Assembly: GCF_013449375.1 (NCBI RefSeq)
Contig: NZ_JACDRR010000009.1
Span: 62,001 to 126,000 of the forward strand
Origin: Pectobacterium sp. CFBP8739
GTDB lineage: Bacteria; Pseudomonadota; Gammaproteobacteria; Enterobacterales; Enterobacteriaceae
Reading direction: 5' to 3'
Length of the DNA: 64,000 nt
Program-made: the position numbers and the translations under genes
Notes under the pieces: generated by a model
The model's input: only the letters and a program-made list of their open reading frames with translations
What the model was told of the DNA's origin: nothing
Database searches by the model: none
Shown: positions 56,025-64,000 of the stretch, piece by piece
How positions within the stretch are numbered: the stretch's first letter is position 1
Layout: each line of letters begins with the position of its first letter

Positions 56025-56329
56025 CTATCGGGTATTCAAAACACGGGGCCAGATCGTTGGCAAATCTATTTTCCAAATGGAAACGGGAGTAACGGAATAG
56101 AAGAGTAAAGCGTTTGCGCTAGGGACAAAAACGTCAAGAACGTTTTTGGACGTACTTGCAGCGTCTTTACGATCTATCCGTTACGCCCGCTCTACGGACT
56201 TTATCAGCAACATCACCCAGTGAGAATCACGGGTATTATTATGGCGAAATGCTGCTGGCTAACATGCCGCGTGATGTATTGATGGGAATAGAGTCATAAT
56301 ATTTGGCTCTCATAGTGCTTAGCTACGGG
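56025..56329. other. Intergenic region after yicH with hairpin and coding-like fragment
   Basis: A stem CAAAAACGT/ACGTTTTTG (56126-56148) may terminate yicH. From there a frame without a start codon reads ...RFWTYLQRLYDLSVTPALRTLSATSPSE... and on to a TAA at about 56299. I do not recognise the protein; it may be a gene end left by rearrangement. The segment from 56157 is also a dispersed repeat. Confidence 0.4.
56157..56215 (+). repeat. Dispersed intergenic repeat, copy 2
   Basis: The first 23 bases (TGCAGCGTCTTTACGATCTA, then TCC) recur exactly, inverted, at 32246-32268, with weaker similarity over about 35 more bases. Both copies are intergenic, close to the end of a gene. Confidence 0.6.
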
Positions 56330-57271
56330 TTAATCCACCTCCGACCCGCCAGCTTCCAGAGGCGCATCCGGCTGAGGAGGCAGCACGATATACACGCCTT
56401 CAAATAACGCCCCTTTATTGTCATCACCGAAGAGCTCGACATTGAGCTGCACACGTGCCTTGCGCCCCCGCGCCAGACGATCCAGATCGCCACTCAGCGA
56501 CCCTAAGTCGGCAATAGCACTCGGCCGACCACTCACCGGCGTGCTGTAACGAATGTGCGCATCCGCCAGAATAATCGTTCCGCCGAGGTGCCGCTCACGC
56601 AGCAGCAGCCAGATCAGTCCCCAACCGGTAAGCGTAGCGAGAGAAAACATGCTGCCGGCAAAAAGCGTATGGTGCGGGTTCTGATTGCCCGTTTCAGGCA
56701 TGGTGGTGATAAATTTCTTCCCTGTGTACTGGCTTATCCGCACCCCCATCTTTTCACTCAGAGGGATGTGCTCGTGCCAGGCTTGTTGCAACTGTCCGCA
56801 CCAGTCAGGACGGTGCAAAATATCATCCAGCGTCGCCACCGGTTTGATCATCAGAAAGTGCCGCACAGGCGTTGTTTGTGGCGCAGTGATTTCGCCTTGG
56901 TTAACAAAACCCAGTTTGGAGAAGAAATCCATTGCATCTTCACGGGCGCTACAGACCACACGTTTGACGCCTTCCTGACGCGCTACGGACTCCAGGGTAA
57001 TCGCAAGCAACGTCCCTAGCCCTTTCCCCCGCACATCCGGGTGAACCGCTAAAAAGCGGATTGCCGCTTCATTATCCGCGTTAATGGAAAGGCGGCCTAT
57101 CGCGACCAGCCTTCCCTGCTCATCCACTACGGTTTGGTGATGTGCTAGAGCATCATAGGCATCGCGCTCGGAGCCTAGCGGCTGGCGCAGAGGTTTACGC
57201 AGCATTTCCCAGCGGAATTGATAGTACGCATCCAGTTCTTCTGCGCTTTCAGGTACTCTCAGATGATACAT
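56330..57271 (-). CDS. yiiD: GNAT/thioesterase two-domain protein YiiD (FabY/MadA family)
   Basis: A 313-residue two-domain protein. The N-terminal half is a GNAT acetyltransferase fold ([25 protein letters not shown], the acetyl-CoA loop RGKGLGT near residues 80-87); the C-terminal half (residues ~150-300) is the YiiD_C thioesterase-like hot-dog domain ([24 protein letters not shown]). E. coli YiiD is annotated as FabY and has been described as the malonyl-ACP decarboxylase MadA that can start fatty-acid synthesis. It follows dtd in the same direction, as in E. coli. Confidence 0.9.
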   Translation of the reverse strand: MYHLRVPESAEELDAYYQFRWEMLRKPLRQPLGSERDAYDALAHHQTVVDEQGRLVAIGRLSINADNEAAIRFLAVHPDVRGKGLGTLLAITLESVARQEGVKRVVCSAREDAMDFFSKLGFVNQGEITAPQTTPVRHFLMIKPVATLDDILHRPDWCGQLQQAWHEHIPLSEKMGVRISQYTGKKFITTMPETGNQNPHHTLFAGSMFSLATLTGWGLIWLLLRERHLGGTIILADAHIRYSTPVSGRPSAIADLGSLSGDLDRLARGRKARVQLNVELFGDDNKGALFEGVYIVLPPQPDAPLEAGGSEVD

Positions 57272-57374
57272 AACCTTTCCTCTATACCGAGATGCCTTAT
57301 TGCATCAGGGTTCATAAAATCAAACCGCTGACAAACGGATACACAGCGCGATAACGGCAATGGTGCCTGCAACA

Positions 57375-57812
57375 TTATGTCTGTAGCCAAAACGTCACTG
57401 GGCCGTCATTCACCAATGCCACTTTCATATCCGCCGCAAACTGCCCTGTTTCCGTGTGAACGCCTTGCTCACGGCACTGTCCGACAAAATACTGATAGAG
57501 GCGATCGGCCTCCGAGGGATGTGCACCGCGAGAAAACCCGGGCCGCATGCCACGCTGCGTATCAGCCACCAGTGTAAACTGCGAAACCACCAGCACATTG
57601 CCGCCAGCCTGACGAACATTGAGATTCATTTTCCCGTCATCGTCACCGAATATGCGGTAACCCAACACACGCTCGCAGAGTCGCTTGGCTTTTTGTTCGT
57701 CATCGCCCTGCTCAACGCCCAGTAAGATCAGCAAACCTTTATCGATTTCCCCAACCACACGGCCTTCTACCGTAACGCTGGCGCTGGATACTCGCTGAAT
57801 TAGCGCAATCAT
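57375..57812 (-). CDS. dtd: D-aminoacyl-tRNA deacylase
   Basis: Encodes 145 residues, the E. coli length. Dtd hydrolyses D-amino acids (and glycine mischarged on tRNA-Ala) from tRNA, a proofreading step. Both active-site motifs are present: [10 protein letters not shown] near residues 76-85 and [12 protein letters not shown] at the C-terminus. The start [17 protein letters not shown] is standard; three extra residues upstream (MGF) are not. In E. coli yihY lies between yihX and dtd; here dtd follows yihX directly. Confidence 0.97.
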   Translation of the reverse strand: MIALIQRVSSASVTVEGRVVGEIDKGLLILLGVEQGDDEQKAKRLCERVLGYRIFGDDDGKMNLNVRQAGGNVLVVSQFTLVADTQRGMRPGFSRGAHPSEADRLYQYFVGQCREQGVHTETGQFAADMKVALVNDGPVTFWLQT

Positions 57813-57876
57813 AAAACCCAACTACTCCTGATGTCATCATTCCCAATAGAGGCCGTGTCCGCCCCTGCGATATAAA

Positions 57877-58488
57877 TCATGCTTTAGCGGTCGCCGCTTG
57901 CATAGCGAAAAAATCCGGCACCACCTGACGATCGGTCACCAGAACGCTATGAATGCCCAAACTCTGTGCAGCATCGACGTTCCCAGCATTATCGTCAAAA
58001 AAGACGGCCTGCGCTGGCGTCACGCCTTCCTGCGTCAGGACATACTGATAAATCGCCAATTCCGGCTTACGTAATCCAATGTCTTGTGACAGATAGACCC
58101 TGTCAGCCGCTACCCCCACTTCCGGGAACAATGCCGGCCAGTGTGCACAATGGAGGCGATTAGTATTCGACAAAATCACCACGCGGTGTCCTTCCTGACG
58201 TAGGCGCTGCATGATGTCGATAACCTCAGGGCGCAACGCCACAAAAATAGCCTGCCAGCCAGCGGTGAATTGCTCGAAGCTCAAGGCGATGCCCATTTCC
58301 TGACACAGTCTGATCGCAAATTCCTCATCGCTGATCTCGCCCCGCTCATGCTGTTCAAACGCTTCACCCATGACGAAACGTTCTTGCAACGTCGCGAGCG
58401 GCACACTGCTCAGATTACTCCAGACGCCTAATACTCTTTTGAAATCAATATCGATGACGACATTACCCAAATCAAAGATATACAGCAT
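57877..58488 (-). CDS. yihX: HAD-family alpha-D-glucose-1-phosphate phosphatase YihX
   Basis: A 203-residue haloacid-dehalogenase phosphatase resembling E. coli YihX (199 residues), which releases phosphate from alpha-glucose-1-phosphate during glycogen turnover. HAD motifs: MLYIFDLGNVVIDIDF at the N-terminus, VVILSNTNRLH, RKPELAIYQYVL and VFFDDNAGNVDAA. The shared segment GEAFEQHERGEISDEEFA is specific to this group. The ATG is preceded by GAGGAGG; an in-frame ATG at 58524 is unneeded. Confidence 0.95.
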   Translation of the reverse strand: MLYIFDLGNVVIDIDFKRVLGVWSNLSSVPLATLQERFVMGEAFEQHERGEISDEEFAIRLCQEMGIALSFEQFTAGWQAIFVALRPEVIDIMQRLRQEGHRVVILSNTNRLHCAHWPALFPEVGVAADRVYLSQDIGLRKPELAIYQYVLTQEGVTPAQAVFFDDNAGNVDAAQSLGIHSVLVTDRQVVPDFFAMQAATAKA

Positions 58489-58599
58489 GGCAGCCTCCTC
58501 CTGACGTAATCGTAGGATTTTCACTGTAGCGGGAAATGGCGAAGCTGAACAGGAAGGAAATATAAGGAAAGGTTAAAGTGGAAGAAAGCGCATAAAATT

Positions 58600-58621
58600 C
58601 AGGGCACCCGAAGGTGCCCTG
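58600..58621. terminator. Terminator between yihX and typA
   Basis: CAGGGCACC and GGTGCCCTG form a 9-bp stem closed by a CGAA tetraloop, about 27 bp past the typA stop; on the minus strand it is followed by AATTTTAT. Confidence 0.8.
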
Positions 58622-58647
58622 TTTCGTAACAGACAAACCCGTCGAAA

Positions 58648-60471
<1,824 letters not shown>

Positions 60472-60504
60472 AGCTTTGCCTCAGGCATTTAGAAATAGCG
60501 CGCT

Positions 60505-60533
60505 ATTGTACACGTATTAATCGAGGGACTAAA
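60505..60533 (-). promoter_or_regulatory. Probable sigma-70 promoter of typA
   Basis: Minus strand: TTTAGT, 17-base spacer, TACAAT. The -10 is close to consensus, the -35 is weak. Transcription would begin about 25 bp before the GTG start. Confidence 0.5.
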
Positions 60534-60622
60534 CAAGATCACAAGCATCTATGATAAACAACCTAGAGCTGCTTGCTTTGTGATCCCTTTCACGGTGCAA
60601 AAGCGCTACAAGCGAACACAAA

Positions 60623-60639
60623 TGCACTAAATAAGTGCA
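60623..60639 (+). promoter_or_regulatory. NtrC binding site 1 upstream of glnA
   Basis: TGCACTAAATAAGTGCA is a perfect inverted repeat (TGCACT-N5-AGTGCA) fitting the NtrC enhancer consensus TGCACC-N5-GGTGCA. It lies about 110-130 bp before the sigma-54 promoter, the distance usual for glnA enhancers. Confidence 0.88.
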
Positions 60640-60654
60640 ATAATTCACATACAG

Positions 60655-60671
60655 GGCACCATTTTGGTGCT
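60655..60671 (+). promoter_or_regulatory. NtrC binding site 2 upstream of glnA
   Basis: GGCACCATTTTGGTGCT has GCACC-N5-GGTGC intact, with only the outermost base of each arm off consensus. The two sites are 32 bp apart (about three helical turns), which favours cooperative binding. A TATAAT at 60678-60683 directly after it may be the -10 of a weak sigma-70 promoter that NtrC would block. Confidence 0.85.
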
Positions 60672-60744
60672 TTAAACTATAATGGTGCAGTGGATTTCCG
60701 TGAGAAAGCCCCAAGTAGCAACACATTGCACACATTTAAAAAGT

Positions 60745-60760
60745 TGGCACACTTTTAGCT
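60745..60760 (+). promoter_or_regulatory. Sigma-54 (RpoN) promoter of glnA
   Basis: TGGCACACTTTTAGCT fits TGGCACG-N4-TTGCT with GG and GC 12 bases apart as required; the -12 element reads TAGC rather than TTGC. With the NtrC sites upstream this is the counterpart of E. coli glnAp2. The start of transcription is expected near 60771, about 70 bp before the ATG. Confidence 0.87.
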
Positions 60761-60840
60761 TTAGTCTACTCACGGCAACAACATCAATCCACAACGATAT
60801 TCGTTCCACGACGATAAATGACCAATCGGGAGAACCAAGT

Positions 60841-62250
60841 ATGTCCGCAGAACATGTTTTGACGATGCTGAATGAGCACGAAGTGAAGTTTGTTGATTTA
60901 CGCTTCACGGATACTAAAGGTAAAGAACAGCACGTCACCATTCCGGCTCATCAAGTTAATGCCGACTTCTTCGAAGAAGGTAAAATGTTTGATGGTTCCT
61001 CGATTGGCGGCTGGAAAGGTATCAACGAGTCAGACATGGTTCTGATGCCCGATGCCAGCACAGCGATGATCGACCCGTTCTTCGAAGATTCTACTCTGAT
61101 CATTCGTTGTGACATTCTTGAACCAGGCACCATGCAAGGTTATGACCGCGACCCGCGTTCTATCGCGAAGCGTGCGGAAGATTTCCTGCGTTCTTCTGGC
61201 ATTGCCGACACTGTTCTGTTCGGGCCTGAGCCAGAATTCTTCCTGTTCGATGACATCCGTTTCGGCAGCAGCACTTCTGGTTCTCACGTTGCTATCGACG
61301 ACGTCGAAGCTTACTGGAACTCTGGTAAAGAATACGAAGGCGGTAACAAAGGTCACCGTCCAGGTCTGAAAGGCGGCTACTTCCCAGTTCCACCAGTCGA
61401 TTCATCACAGGACATTCGTTCTGCTATGTGTCTGACCATGGAGCAAATGGGTCTGGTTGTTGAAGCTCACCACCACGAAGTGGCTACCGCTGGTCAGAAC
61501 GAAGTGGCTACCCGCTTCAACACCATGACCAAAAAAGCTGACGAAATTCAGATCTACAAATATGTCGTGCACAACGTGGCTCACGCCTACGGTAAAACCG
61601 CGACCTTCATGCCAAAACCAATGTTCGGTGATAACGGTTCTGGTATGCACTGCCACATGTCTCTGTCTAAAGACGGCACTAACCTGTTCGCTGGCGACAA
61701 ATACGGCGGCCTGTCTGAACTGGCTCTGTTCTACATCGGCGGTGTTATCAAGCACGCTAAAGCCATCAACGCCCTGGCGAACCCGACCACCAACTCCTAC
61801 AAACGTCTGGTCCCTGGCTACGAAGCTCCAGTTATGCTGGCTTACTCTGCCCGTAACCGTTCTGCTTCAATCCGTATTCCAGTTGTTGCCAGCCCGAAAG
61901 CACGTCGTATCGAAGCGCGCTTCCCGGATCCAGCAGCTAACCCATACCTGTGCTTCGCTGCACTGCTGATGGCTGGCCTCGACGGCATCATCAACAAAAT
62001 CCACCCTGGCGATGCAATGGACAAAAACCTGTACGATCTGCCTCCAGAAGAAGAAGCAGAGATTCCAAAAGTTGCAGGTTCTCTGGACGAAGCCTTGGCT
62101 GCACTGAACGAAGACCGCGAGTTCCTGACCCGCGGTGGCGTGTTCACCGACGACGCTATCGAAGCGTATATCGAACTGCGTAAATCTGAGATTGACCGCG
62201 TTCGTATGACGCCGCACCCAGTTGAGTTCGAACTGTACTATAGCGTTTAA
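60841..62250 (+). CDS. glnA: Glutamine synthetase type I
   Basis: Encodes 469 residues, the E. coli length. GlnA makes glutamine from glutamate, ammonium and ATP. It starts [20 protein letters not shown]; the active-site segments [40 protein letters not shown] and NRSASIRIP are present, as is the adenylylation site [11 protein letters not shown] (Tyr near 398), so GlnE control applies. Upstream NtrC sites and a sigma-54 promoter give nitrogen control. A longer in-frame reading from 60682 would run through the promoter and is rejected. The stop codon lies in a 16-bp tandem duplication. Confidence 0.98.
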   Translation: MSAEHVLTMLNEHEVKFVDLRFTDTKGKEQHVTIPAHQVNADFFEEGKMFDGSSIGGWKGINESDMVLMPDASTAMIDPFFEDSTLIIRCDILEPGTMQGYDRDPRSIAKRAEDFLRSSGIADTVLFGPEPEFFLFDDIRFGSSTSGSHVAIDDVEAYWNSGKEYEGGNKGHRPGLKGGYFPVPPVDSSQDIRSAMCLTMEQMGLVVEAHHHEVATAGQNEVATRFNTMTKKADEIQIYKYVVHNVAHAYGKTATFMPKPMFGDNGSGMHCHMSLSKDGTNLFAGDKYGGLSELALFYIGGVIKHAKAINALANPTTNSYKRLVPGYEAPVMLAYSARNRSASIRIPVVASPKARRIEARFPDPAANPYLCFAALLMAGLDGIINKIHPGDAMDKNLYDLPPEEEAEIPKVAGSLDEALAALNEDREFLTRGGVFTDDAIEAYIELRKSEIDRVRMTPHPVEFELYYSV

Positions 62251-62273
62251 TAACGACAGCGTTTAATAACGAC
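62242..62273 (+). repeat. 16-bp tandem duplication over the glnA stop codon
   Basis: AGCGTTTAATAACGAC occurs twice back to back. The first copy contains the last two glnA codons and the TAA; the second is untranslated. Confidence 0.85.
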
Positions 62274-62275
62274 AA

Positions 62276-62305
62276 CATGGTTGGGTGTGCTGATACCCAA
62301 CCATG
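62276..62305 (+). terminator. Long hairpin after glnA
   Basis: CATGGTTGGGT and ACCCAACCATG form a perfect 11-bp stem with an 8-base loop, 26 bp past the glnA stop. There is no T-run, so it may protect the glnA mRNA end. Confidence 0.65.
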
Positions 62306-62360
62306 ACCGATAACCAACAGAATACTAAGAAGTTTGTTCTTGTTGCCGTGGAAACGCTTC

Positions 62361-62385
62361 AGCCCATCTTCGGATGGGCTTTTTT
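62361..62385 (+). terminator. Rho-independent terminator/attenuator between glnA and glnL
   Basis: AGCCCATC and GATGGGCT form an 8-bp stem closed by a stable TTCG tetraloop, followed by six T. It should stop most glnA transcripts, leaving low read-through to glnL-glnG. Confidence 0.9.
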
Positions 62386-62464
62386 CACCACCGGCATTGG
62401 CCGTTGCGACGTAACATCCATCATTCACACTACAAGGCACCACGACGGTGCGGGAGTCTGCGTT

Positions 62465-63514
62465 ATGGCAACAGGCACGCTGCCCGATGCTGGGCAGATC
62501 CTCAATTCCCTGATAAACAGCATTTTATTGCTGGATAACGATCTGGCGATTCACTATTCCAATCCGGCAGCACAGCAATTACTGGCACAAAGCTCGCGTA
62601 AATTATCCGGCACGCCACTGCCTGATTTGCTGGGATACTTTTCTCTGAATATCGATTTACTGCGTGAAAGTCTGGATTCAGGGCAAGGTTTTACGGATAA
62701 CGAGGTCACTCTCGTTGTGGATGGTAAAGCGCACATCATGTCGCTCACCGCGCAGCGGGTACAAAACGATTTCATCCTACTGGAAATGGCGCCGATGGAT
62801 AATCAGCGCCGTCTCAGTCAGGAACAGCTTCAACATGCGCAACAGCAGGCCGCCCGTGATTTAGTCCGGGGTTTAGCGCATGAGATAAAAAATCCGCTTG
62901 GCGGATTGCGTGGCGCTGCGCAGCTGCTTGCTAAAGCGTTGCCCGATCCGGCGTTGACGGAATATACCAAGGTCATCATCGAACAGGCGGATCGCCTGCG
63001 TAATCTGGTCGATCGCCTGCTCGGGCCACAACAGCCTGGCCTGCACGTCACTCAAAGCATTCATCAGGTCGCCGAACGCGTTTGCCAGCTCGTTTCACTG
63101 GAAAAACCAGATAACGTGACGCTGGTGAAAGACTATGACCCCAGTCTGCCAGAACTGACGCACGACCCTGACCAGATTGAACAGGTACTGCTGAATATTA
63201 CCCGCAATGCGCTACAGGCGCTGGGCGAGGAAGGCGGGACGATTACGATACGAACCCGCACCGCTTTTCAGTTGACGTTACACGGCGTGCGCTATCGCCT
63301 CGCCGCCCGTATTGACGTAGAAGATGACGGCCCCGGCGTACCCGCTCAACTACAAGACACCCTGTTTTACCCGATGGTAAGCGGGCGCGAAGGGGGAACC
63401 GGTTTAGGGCTTTCCATCGCCCGCAGTCTGATCGATCAGCACTCCGGTAAAATTGAATTTAACAGTTGGCCAGGACACACCGAATTCTCGGTTTACCTGC
63501 CCATTCGCCAGTGA
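62465..63514 (+). CDS. glnL: Nitrogen regulation histidine kinase NtrB
   Basis: Encodes 349 residues (E. coli NtrB also 349). NtrB phosphorylates or, with PII, dephosphorylates NtrC according to nitrogen supply. A PAS domain occupies residues ~10-115; the phospho-accepting His lies in [18 protein letters not shown]; the ATPase domain has [10 protein letters not shown] (N box), VEDDGPGVP and [13 protein letters not shown] (G boxes). It starts [16 protein letters not shown] with GGAG upstream; an in-frame ATG at 62303 would translate through the terminator and is rejected. It is soluble, without membrane helices. Confidence 0.97.
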   Translation: MATGTLPDAGQILNSLINSILLLDNDLAIHYSNPAAQQLLAQSSRKLSGTPLPDLLGYFSLNIDLLRESLDSGQGFTDNEVTLVVDGKAHIMSLTAQRVQNDFILLEMAPMDNQRRLSQEQLQHAQQQAARDLVRGLAHEIKNPLGGLRGAAQLLAKALPDPALTEYTKVIIEQADRLRNLVDRLLGPQQPGLHVTQSIHQVAERVCQLVSLEKPDNVTLVKDYDPSLPELTHDPDQIEQVLLNITRNALQALGEEGGTITIRTRTAFQLTLHGVRYRLAARIDVEDDGPGVPAQLQDTLFYPMVSGREGGTGLGLSIARSLIDQHSGKIEFNSWPGHTEFSVYLPIRQ

Positions 63515-63522
63515 GGTTCACA

Positions 63523-64000
63523 ATGCAACGAGGGATAGTCTGGATTGTCGATGACGATAGCTCCATCCGTTGGGTGCTTGAGCGTGCGCTTGCTGGTGCG
63601 GGTTTAACCTGCGCAACGTTTGAGAACGGAAATCAGGTATTGCATGCGTTAGCAACACAAACCCCCGACGTTTTGCTGTCCGACATCCGCATGCCGGGGA
63701 TGGATGGATTAGCGCTCTTACAGCAAATCAAGCAGCGTCACCCAATGCTCCCGGTCATCATTATGACGGCGCATTCCGATTTGGATGCCGCCGTCAGTGC
63801 TTATCAACAGGGTGCGTTCGACTATTTGCCGAAGCCGTTCGATATTGATGAAGCCGTTGCGCTGGTTGAGCGCGCGATCAGCCATTATCTGGAACAGCAA
63901 CAGCCAGTACGCAGCCAACCGATCAATGGTCCAACAACGGATATTATCGGCGAAGCGCCCGCGATGCAGGATGTCTTTCGCATCATCGGTCGCCTGTCTC
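63523..64000 (+). CDS. glnG: Nitrogen regulation response regulator NtrC, N-terminal part (cut by window edge)
   Basis: About 159 residues are present before the right edge. The receiver domain (MQRGIVWIVDDDSSIRWVLE) has the phospho-acceptor Asp in LLSDIRMPGMDG near residue 54 and the conserved Lys in DYLPKPFDIDEA near 104. The linker and the first residues of the AAA+ domain (IIGEAPAMQDVFRIIGRLS) follow. NtrC-phosphate binds the enhancer sites at glnA and activates sigma-54 polymerase. It starts 8 bp after the glnL stop. Confidence 0.97.
   Translation, partial: MQRGIVWIVDDDSSIRWVLERALAGAGLTCATFENGNQVLHALATQTPDVLLSDIRMPGMDGLALLQQIKQRHPMLPVIIMTAHSDLDAAVSAYQQGAFDYLPKPFDIDEAVALVERAISHYLEQQQPVRSQPINGPTTDIIGEAPAMQDVFRIIGRLS

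Noticed and set aside
60682-60840. Long N-terminal extension of glnA
   Set aside because: It would translate through the sigma-54 promoter, and the GlnA family starts at MSAEHVL.
62303-62464. Long N-terminal extension of glnL
   Set aside because: It runs through a rho-independent terminator; NtrB proteins begin at MATGTLP.

Overview
The window is a stretch of enterobacterial (gammaproteobacterial) chromosome. Gene content, gene order and protein lengths match the Enterobacterales core closely: glyS-glyQ, tag-yiaC, ghrB, gor-rlmJ, prlC-rsmJ, uspA/uspB, pitA, yhiN, eptB next to tRNA-Pro, ligB, gmk-rpoZ-spoT-trmH-recG, xanP, yicH, yiiD-dtd-yihX, typA and glnA-glnL-glnG. The order of these blocks differs from E. 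coli and there are lineage-specific insertions, which suggests a soft-rot genus such as Pectobacterium. That genus call is an inference from overall resemblance. I see no prophage, insertion sequence, CRISPR array or rRNA operon.

Layout. 1-6.8 kb: start of glyS, glyQ, a TSUP permease, tag with a broken yiaC-like gene, a chemoreceptor with a FliA-type promoter and a C-terminal NWTTF tether, ghrB, and a decayed peroxidase-family (CMD) gene. 6.8-13.5 kb: an accessory block with a LysE exporter, a Fur-boxed siderophore-interacting reductase, an SDR, a membrane metallophosphoesterase, a LysR regulator and an MFS exporter. 13.5-15.9 kb: gor and rlmJ. 16-21.3 kb: a specialised chaperone module (DUF1266 protein, very large J-domain protein, HscC Hsp70). 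21.4-27 kb: a yghW-like gene and a haem-uptake locus of the has type (HasR-like receptor, FecI-type sigma factor, FecR-type anti-sigma, dedicated TonB) without a hemophore or its exporter. 27.3-35.2 kb: prlC-rsmJ, a periplasmic 5'-nucleotidase, a FAD oxidoreductase and gdhA. 35.4-42.2 kb: uspA, uspB, pitA, yhiN, a CSS-EAL c-di-GMP phosphodiesterase and an Ail/OmpX-like barrel. 42.5-46.4 kb: tRNA-Pro(UGG), eptB and ligB. 46.7-56 kb: gmk-rpoZ-spoT-trmH-recG, xanP (with a PurR box) and yicH. 56.3-60.5 kb: yiiD, dtd, yihX and typA. 60.8-64 kb: glnA with NtrC sites and a sigma-54 promoter, glnL, and the start of glnG.

How the genes work together. glnA-glnL-glnG is the nitrogen-assimilation switch: NtrB/NtrC drive glnA through the enhancer sites upstream, and gdhA supplies the other ammonium-assimilation route. 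gmk, spoT and rpoZ link guanine nucleotides, (p)ppGpp turnover and RNA polymerase. Fur boxes lie in front of the siderophore reductase and the haem sigma/anti-sigma pair, so both iron-uptake functions should be switched on by iron limitation. The DUF1266/J-protein/HscC trio resembles the E. coli ybe-djl-hscC cluster and probably forms one chaperone system.

The least explained items are the 903-residue J protein with an HPE motif and a DUF805-like membrane tail, the has-type locus without hemophore genes, a signal-peptide-like N-terminus on the DNA ligase LigB, and a dispersed intergenic repeat of about 60 bp. No wholly new system was found; most of the window is well-conserved core genome.
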